This document shows, piece by piece, positions 59,582-64,000 of a DNA stretch of 64,000 nucleotides; positions within the stretch are counted from its first letter, which is position 1; each line of letters starts with the position of its first letter. Position numbers and translations under genes: made by a program. The DNA is from JALZKA01 sp963715405 (GTDB taxonomy: Bacteria > Actinomycetota > Thermoleophilia > Solirubrobacterales > 70-9). The stretch covers positions 62,001 to 126,000 of the forward strand of contig OY970239.1 of assembly GCA_963715405.1 (NCBI GenBank). The letters are read 5' to 3'. Under the pieces are notes generated by a model. It had not been told where the DNA came from, did no database searches, and saw only the letters and a list, made by a program, of their open reading frames with translations.

Positions 59582-60352
59582 ATGCCTCTTTCGCAGCTAA
59601 AGCTGCTCATCAGATCAGCTTCCTCACTCAGAGTCCTGGCGCTGCTGAGCGCCGGCGTGCTCGGCATCGCCTTCGCGATGGTGTTCTTCTACGCGCCGAA
59701 CGACGCGGACCAGGGCTTTATCCAGAAGATCTTCTACGTCCACGTGCCGATCGCGATCTGCGCCCTCGTCGGCTTCGTCGTCGCTGCAATCCATTCGATC
59801 CGCCACCTCAGAACGGGCGATCCGATCCACGACGTGCGCTCCTACGTCGCGATCCACATGGGCGTCATCTTCGGCACGGCGGCGCTCCTCACCGGCTCGA
59901 TCTGGGCGCGGGCGGCCTGGGGCAAGTGGTGGGTGTGGGAGGAGCCGACGCTGGTCTCTTTCCTCATCGTCTACCTCCTCTATGCGACCTACTACCCGCT
60001 TCGCTATTCGATTGCCGATCGCGAGCGCCAGGCTCGCTACGCCTCCGTCTTCGCGATCACGGCCGGGGCGTTCGTCCCGCTCAACTTCATGGCGGTGCGC
60101 CTTGCGGAGTCGCTCGTCCATCCCCGCGTCTTCGCCACCGCCGACGGGGGACTTCCGCCGGAGATGCTGCTCACGTTCGGGGTCTCGCTGGCGGGGATGG
60201 CGCTCCTCTTCATCACCCTGATCCGCTTCGAGCTGACGGCGAAGATGACCTCGGCGCAGGTCTCCCGCCTGCGCCGGGCGCTCGACTCCGAGGCTCCGGC
60301 CGCGCCGGCCTCGCGGATCGCACCCGCAGTCCCCGCCCGGCAAGAGGCCTGA
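59582..60352 (+). CDS. ccmC: Heme-handling protein CcmC
   Basis: Encodes 256 residues with six membrane segments. The WWD heme-handling motif reads WGKWWVWEEPTLVSFLIVYLL, with the flanking His ligands in KIFYVHVPIAIC and AESLVHPRVF. It binds heme at the outer face and loads it onto CcmE in cytochrome c maturation. The C-terminal tail (about residues 225-256) is Ala/Pro-rich and poorly conserved. The stop overlaps the ccmD start by one base (TGATG). The 30 bases before it contain no clear promoter. Confidence 0.95.
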   Translation: MPLSQLKLLIRSASSLRVLALLSAGVLGIAFAMVFFYAPNDADQGFIQKIFYVHVPIAICALVGFVVAAIHSIRHLRTGDPIHDVRSYVAIHMGVIFGTAALLTGSIWARAAWGKWWVWEEPTLVSFLIVYLLYATYYPLRYSIADRERQARYASVFAITAGAFVPLNFMAVRLAESLVHPRVFATADGGLPPEMLLTFGVSLAGMALLFITLIRFELTAKMTSAQVSRLRRALDSEAPAAPASRIAPAVPARQEA

Positions 60353-60525
60353 TGCCGGCGCTGCCGATCGACGAGGCGGGAAAGTACGTCGCGGGCGCGT
60401 ACGTGGTGTTCCTGGTGCTCATCCTGATCTACGTCGCGATCATGGCTGCGAAGCTCGATCGCATGCGCCGGGATCTGACCGAGCTTGCGGACATAGCCGA
60501 GAATCGAGAGCGGGAGGTGCCCTAG
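60352..60525 (+). CDS. ccmD: CcmD-like small membrane protein
   Basis: Encodes only 57 residues from ATG 60352: MPALPIDEAGKYVAGAYVV, one membrane segment (AYVVFLVLILIYVAIMAA) and a charged tail (KLDRMRRDLTELADIAENREREV). Position, size, single helix and basic-acidic tail fit CcmD, which stabilises the CcmABC complex. It overlaps ccmC by one base and its TAG abuts the hemA ATG, so all are co-translated. Confidence 0.85.
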   Translation: MPALPIDEAGKYVAGAYVVFLVLILIYVAIMAAKLDRMRRDLTELADIAENREREVP

Positions 60526-61884
60526 ATGGCTGAGGTCCTGGTCCTCGGTGTCTCCCATAAGACGGCGCCGCTCGAGCTGCGCGAGCGCCTCGCGCTCACC
60601 GAGGGGCGGGCTGTCGGAGTCCTGGGGGAGCTCGTCACGTCCGGCGAGGTCGCTGAGGCGGCAGCGATCTCCACCTGCAACCGCACTGAGCTCTACATGT
60701 TCGCCTCCGACCCGGTGAACGCGGAGTCGCAGGCTTTGTCAGTGCTGGCGCGGGAAGCGGACATCCGCCCGACCGAGCTGGTCTCCCATCTCTATTCCTT
60801 CCGCGGCCTGGGAGCCGCGTCGCATCTCTTCCGGGTGACGGCGGGGCTTGAGTCGATGATCGTCGGCGAGACGGAGATCCAGGGTCAGGTAAAGCGCGCC
60901 TACGAGCTGGCCCTCGTCGAGGACGCCACCGGCCCGGTGCTAAACCGTCTCTTCCGCGGCGCGCTGGCTGCGGGCAAGCGCGCCCGCTCCGAGACTGCGC
61001 TGTCCGAGCGGGCTCTCTCGGTGCCGCAGGTCGCGGTCGAGCTCGCGCAGCGAACGCTCGGCGAGCTCGAGGAGCGCACGGTCCTTGTGATCGGCGCGGG
61101 CGAGACCGCCGAGCTGACCGCCCGCGCCCTCGCCTCGCGCGGACTCGACGCCGTCTTCATCGCCAATCGCCACTACGACCGGGCCATTGGCATCGCGGAG
61201 CGTTTCGGTGGCCGCGCCGTCCGCTTCGAGGAGCTCCCGTCGCTGCTCGCCGTCGCGGACATAGTCGTTTCCTCGACGAGCTCTCCTCATAACGTGATCG
61301 AGAGCGACGACCTCGGCGAGGTGATGACCCAGCGCTCCGGCCGGCCCCTGCTTCTGATCGACCTCGCGGTTCCGCGCGACATCGCTCCTGCATGCCGCGA
61401 GCTGACCGGGGTGACGGTGCATGACATGGACGACCTCCAGGCCCTGGTCGAGCGCAACACCAGCTCGCGCATGGGAGAGGCGGCGCTCGCCGAGACGATC
61501 CTTCGCTCGGAGCTCGCCCAGTTCGAGGAATGGCTCGCTGCCCAGGAGGTGACTCCCACCGTCGCCGCGCTCAGGGCGCTCGCTGACGAGATCGTCGAGC
61601 GCACGCTGGCCGAGAACCAGAGCCGCTGGGAAAGTCTGTCCGACGCCGACCGCGAGCGCCTTCATGCGATGGCGTCAGCGATCGCGCGCAGGATCCTCCA
61701 TGAGCCGACGCTTCGGCTCAAGCGCTCTGCCTCGGAAGGCGTATCGGGGCACGTCCACGCCCTGCGAGAGCTCTTCGGTCTCGACCCGGAATCCGAGCCC
61801 CTCGAGGGCTCTGACGCCGAGGTGACGGAGCTGGACGAGCGCCGGCGTCGAGGTGTCAGGCACCTGAATTCGCGAGGTTCCTGA
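60526..61884 (+). CDS. hemA: Glutamyl-tRNA reductase
   Basis: Encodes 452 residues. The catalytic Cys is in AAISTCNRTELYMFA, with GVSHKTAPLELRERLAL at the N-terminus. The second domain has VGETEIQGQVKRAYELA, VIGAGETAELTARALASRG (NADPH) and the dimerisation end LHAMASAIARRILHEP. It forms glutamate-1-semialdehyde from Glu-tRNA in C5 heme synthesis. The ATG follows ccmD at once. The C-terminal residues RRGVRHLNSRGS are encoded in a REP palindrome arm (61851-61865) and are probably a late addition. Confidence 0.97.
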   Translation: MAEVLVLGVSHKTAPLELRERLALTEGRAVGVLGELVTSGEVAEAAAISTCNRTELYMFASDPVNAESQALSVLAREADIRPTELVSHLYSFRGLGAASHLFRVTAGLESMIVGETEIQGQVKRAYELALVEDATGPVLNRLFRGALAAGKRARSETALSERALSVPQVAVELAQRTLGELEERTVLVIGAGETAELTARALASRGLDAVFIANRHYDRAIGIAERFGGRAVRFEELPSLLAVADIVVSSTSSPHNVIESDDLGEVMTQRSGRPLLLIDLAVPRDIAPACRELTGVTVHDMDDLQALVERNTSSRMGEAALAETILRSELAQFEEWLAAQEVTPTVAALRALADEIVERTLAENQSRWESLSDADRERLHAMASAIARRILHEPTLRLKRSASEGVSGHVHALRELFGLDPESEPLEGSDAEVTELDERRRRGVRHLNSRGS

Positions 61885-61919
61885 TCCTCGCGTGAGCGTT
61901 TCGCAAGGTGCCTGACACC
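61852..61919. repeat. REP-like palindrome pair, GGTGTCAGGCACC type, between hemA and hemC
   Basis: GGTGTCAGGCACCT (61852-61865) and AGGTGCCTGACACC (61906-61919) are perfect 14-base inverted copies, 54 bases apart. The left arm codes for the last residues of HemA; the right arm ends at the first base of the hemC ATG. Transcribed RNA would form a hairpin that takes the place of a hemC ribosome site. Confidence 0.92.
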
Positions 61920-62795
61920 ATGAGGATCGCGACGCGCTCCAGCGTGCTTGCGCTTGCGCAGGCCGGGGGAGTGGCCGACGCCATTGGTGGCGCCGAGCTG
62001 GTTCGAGTCTCGAACGTCGACGGGGAGGTCGGCGACAAGGCAAGGTTCGTGCGCACGGTCGAGGAGGCGCTTCGCGACGGACGCGCCGAGCTGGGCGTGC
62101 ACTCGGCCAAGGACTTGCCGGGCGACATGTCCGACGAGCTGGCGCTGGTCGGAGTGCCCGAGCGCGAGGATCCGGCCGACGCGTTCGTCGGCTCGGCCAC
62201 CAGCCTCGGCGACATTCCCGACGGCGCGCGGATCGGGACGGCGAGCCTGAGGCGGCGGTCGCAGCTTCTGGCCGCCCGGCCCGATATCGAAGTGGTTGAG
62301 ATTCGCGGGAACGTGGACACCCGGCTTCGCAAGCTGCGAGAAGGCGAGGTCGACGGCATGGTCCTCGCCGCGGCCGGCCTCCGGCGGCTGGGACTCGAGA
62401 GCGAGATCGCGTTTCGCTTCGGCGCGGAAGAGATGGTCCCGGCGCCCGGCCAAGGCGCGCTGGCGCTGCAGGCGAAGGCGGGCGACGCCGCGGCCGCGGC
62501 CGCAGCCGCGGCCGTCTCGGACCAGGAGGCGCTGGTCGAGTTCACGGCGGAGCGCGCGGCGACGGCGGCGCTCGACGCCTCCTGCGAAACGCCGCTCGGA
62601 ATCTGCGCACGCCACATGGACGGCACGCTCGCCGTCGCGGGGTACGCGGGGCTGCCGGACGGATCCGAGTGGGTGCGCGACGCGATCCGCGGCGACCCCG
62701 AGCAGCCCGCTGCGCTGGGCCAGGCGCTTGCCGAGCGAATGCTGAGCGCGGGTGCGGGCCGGATTCTCGAGCGGGCAAAGGCGGAGGCGCCATGA
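61920..62795 (+). CDS. hemC: Porphobilinogen deaminase (hydroxymethylbilane synthase)
   Basis: Encodes 291 residues from ATG 61920 (MRIATRSSVLALAQAGGVADA). Signatures: ELGVHSAKDLPGDM, IGTASLRRRSQLLAARPDIEVVEIRGNVDTRL and LDASCETPLGICAR with the dipyrromethane-binding Cys. It joins four porphobilinogens to hydroxymethylbilane. It is shorter than most by a few residues at the N-terminus. No Shine-Dalgarno site precedes it; a REP palindrome arm lies there. ATGA overlap with cobA-hemD. Confidence 0.95.
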   Translation: MRIATRSSVLALAQAGGVADAIGGAELVRVSNVDGEVGDKARFVRTVEEALRDGRAELGVHSAKDLPGDMSDELALVGVPEREDPADAFVGSATSLGDIPDGARIGTASLRRRSQLLAARPDIEVVEIRGNVDTRLRKLREGEVDGMVLAAAGLRRLGLESEIAFRFGAEEMVPAPGQGALALQAKAGDAAAAAAAAAVSDQEALVEFTAERAATAALDASCETPLGICARHMDGTLAVAGYAGLPDGSEWVRDAIRGDPEQPAALGQALAERMLSAGAGRILERAKAEAP

Positions 62796-64000
62796 ACGCG
62801 CGTCAGGGGGTTGTGTATCTGGTGGGGGCTGGACCGGGCGATCCGGGCCTGATGACGTCTCGCGCCCTCGACTTGATCGCTGATGCCGACGCGATCCTCT
62901 ACGACCGCCTCATCCCGGAGGGAGCCCTCGACGGCGCCCGCCCCGATGCGGAGCTGGTCTATGTGGGCAAGGCGCCCGGCGACGCTGCGATCCCCCAGGG
63001 TGAGATCACTCGCGAGCTGGTCGAGCGGGCGAAGCGGGGAATGAGCGTCGTGCGTCTAAAGGGGGGCGATCCGTTCGTGTTCGGCCGGGGTGGCGAGGAG
63101 GCGGAGGCGTGTCGCGCCGCCGGCGTCGAGTTCGAGGTCGTCCCAGGCGTCACGTCGGGAGTCGCCGCTCTCGCCTACGCGGGTATCCCGGTGACCCATC
63201 GAGACGACGCTTCGGCCGTCGCCTTCGTCACCGGGCACGAGGATCCGGCGAAGCGAGAGACGGCGCTCGACTGGGAGGCGCTCGCGCGCTTCCCCGGCAC
63301 GCTCGTCCTCTACATGGGCGTCAAGAACGTTGGCGAGATCGCCAGGCAGCTCGCCGAAGGCGGGCGCGATCCCGCCGAGCCCGCCGCGGCGATCGAGCGC
63401 GGCACGCTGCCGGGCCAGCGGGTGGCGGTAGCAACGCTCGAGACATTGGCCGGCGAGATCGAGCGGGAGGGATTGCGCCCGCCATCGATCCTCGTCTTCG
63501 GACCGGTTGCGGCCCGCCGAGAGGACATCGCATGGCTCGAGCGGCGGCCTCTCCATGGAAAGCGAATCGTCGTCACGCGCGCTCGAGCGCAGGCAAGCGG
63601 GATGGCGCGAACGCTGGAGGCGCTCGGGGCAGAGGTGGTGGAGCTGCCTGCGATCCGGATCGAGCCGCTCATCGGCACGCCCGAGCTCCGCGACGCGGTC
63701 GAGTCGCTTCACACGTATGCGCTCGTCTGCGTGACGAGCCCCAACGGGGCGCGCCTCCTGTTCGAAGCGATGGACGCCGCGGGCCGCGATGCGCGAGCTC
63801 TCTCGCAGGCACAGGTCGCCGCGATCGGCCCGGGCACGGCGCGGGCGCTCCGCGACCGCGGGGTGATCGCGGACGTGGTTCCGGAGCGCTACGTGGCCGA
63901 GGCTTTGGTCGAGGCCCTCACCGAAGTGCCGGTCGAGGGCAAGCCCGTGCTCGTCGCGCGAGCAGCCGAGGCCCGCGACGTGCTGCCGGACGCGCTGCGC
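62792..64000 (+). CDS. Uroporphyrinogen-III methyltransferase/synthase fusion (CobA-HemD), partial
   Basis: 403 residues are visible and the frame runs off the window. Residues 7-240 are SUMT/CobA: VYLVGAGPGDPGLMTSRAL, VRLKGGDPFVFGRGGEEAEA and VPGVTSGVAALAYAGIPVTHR. Residues about 255-403 begin HemD: GKRIVVTRARAQASGMARTL, VCVTSPNGARLLFEAM and IGPGTARALRDRGVIAD. It closes hydroxymethylbilane to uroporphyrinogen III and also methylates it toward siroheme/cobalamin. The start is ATG 62792, overlapping hemC. The stop and end of HemD lie outside the window. Confidence 0.95.
   Translation, partial: MNARQGVVYLVGAGPGDPGLMTSRALDLIADADAILYDRLIPEGALDGARPDAELVYVGKAPGDAAIPQGEITRELVERAKRGMSVVRLKGGDPFVFGRGGEEAEACRAAGVEFEVVPGVTSGVAALAYAGIPVTHRDDASAVAFVTGHEDPAKRETALDWEALARFPGTLVLYMGVKNVGEIARQLAEGGRDPAEPAAAIERGTLPGQRVAVATLETLAGEIEREGLRPPSILVFGPVAARREDIAWLERRPLHGKRIVVTRARAQASGMARTLEALGAEVVELPAIRIEPLIGTPELRDAVESLHTYALVCVTSPNGARLLFEAMDAAGRDARALSQAQVAAIGPGTARALRDRGVIADVVPERYVAEALVEALTEVPVEGKPVLVARAAEARDVLPDALR

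Overview
The window is GC-rich and densely coding. GTG and TTG starts are common, many start/stop overlaps are of the ATGA type, and no gene-free stretch exceeds 300 bases. Gene content suggests an actinobacterium, most likely of the Thermoleophilia (Solirubrobacterales-like): an AdnA/B-like helicase-nuclease, a zincin-type metalloprotease of the 'F420 biosynthesis-associated' family, PAC2, DUF1385 and SpoIID/LytB proteins, an actinobacterial-style IleRS, and secreted proteins with decapeptide repeats. The lineage is inferred, since no rRNA or tRNA gene is present. No CRISPR array, insertion sequence or prophage was seen.

Layout. 0-3.4 kb: SRPBCC protein, ClpP, and groES-groEL under a CIRCE operator with a terminator. 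3.4-8.6 kb: cupin, a frameshifted NAD(P)-binding gene, 7Fe ferredoxin, patatin, Mrp and small proteins. 8.6-13.3 kb: a permease with an extra C-terminal winged-helix-like domain, a basic 11-residue-repeat protein, a metalloprotease and an inositol-phosphatase-like enzyme. 13.3-25.8 kb: helicase-nuclease, PAC2, YhaM-like nuclease, two half-size TauE/SafE genes, OtsB, MarR plus exporter, PolX, a dolichol-phosphate-mannose-synthase-like enzyme, thioredoxin and a 59-residue tautomerase. 25.8-35 kb: IleRS, fumarase, MsrA, ChrA and an aldehyde dehydrogenase. 35-41 kb: cell-wall enzymes (SpoIID; a transglycosylase fused to a peptidase-like domain) and a PAS-PAS-GGDEF-EAL protein. 41-47.9 kb: a lipid-enzyme operon (diacylglycerol kinase, cardiolipin synthase, PAP2) running into ychF, with several apparent single-base indels, then a membrane protein and an acyl-CoA ligase. 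47.9-53.8 kb: a long minus-strand operon with M20 peptidase, DUF1385, a short FtsH and methylmalonyl-CoA epimerase, bounded by two related secreted proteins. 53.8-58.2 kb: RarA, an aldehyde dehydrogenase, a secreted protein and a MepA-like peptidase. 58.1-64 kb: ccmABCD followed directly by hemA, hemC and a cobA-hemD fusion that leaves the window, joining heme synthesis to heme export.

The main non-gene signals are: (i) six loci carrying a short palindrome of consensus GGKGYCAGRCMCC, usually paired, placed at gene ends and sometimes translated into protein tails; (ii) a 166-bp near-perfect palindrome between a divergent aldehyde dehydrogenase and spoIID; (iii) a cluster of indels at 42-48.6 kb that looks more like consensus error than gene decay. 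The gene starts given here are choices made from homology and context. Where a start is doubtful, the entry says so.
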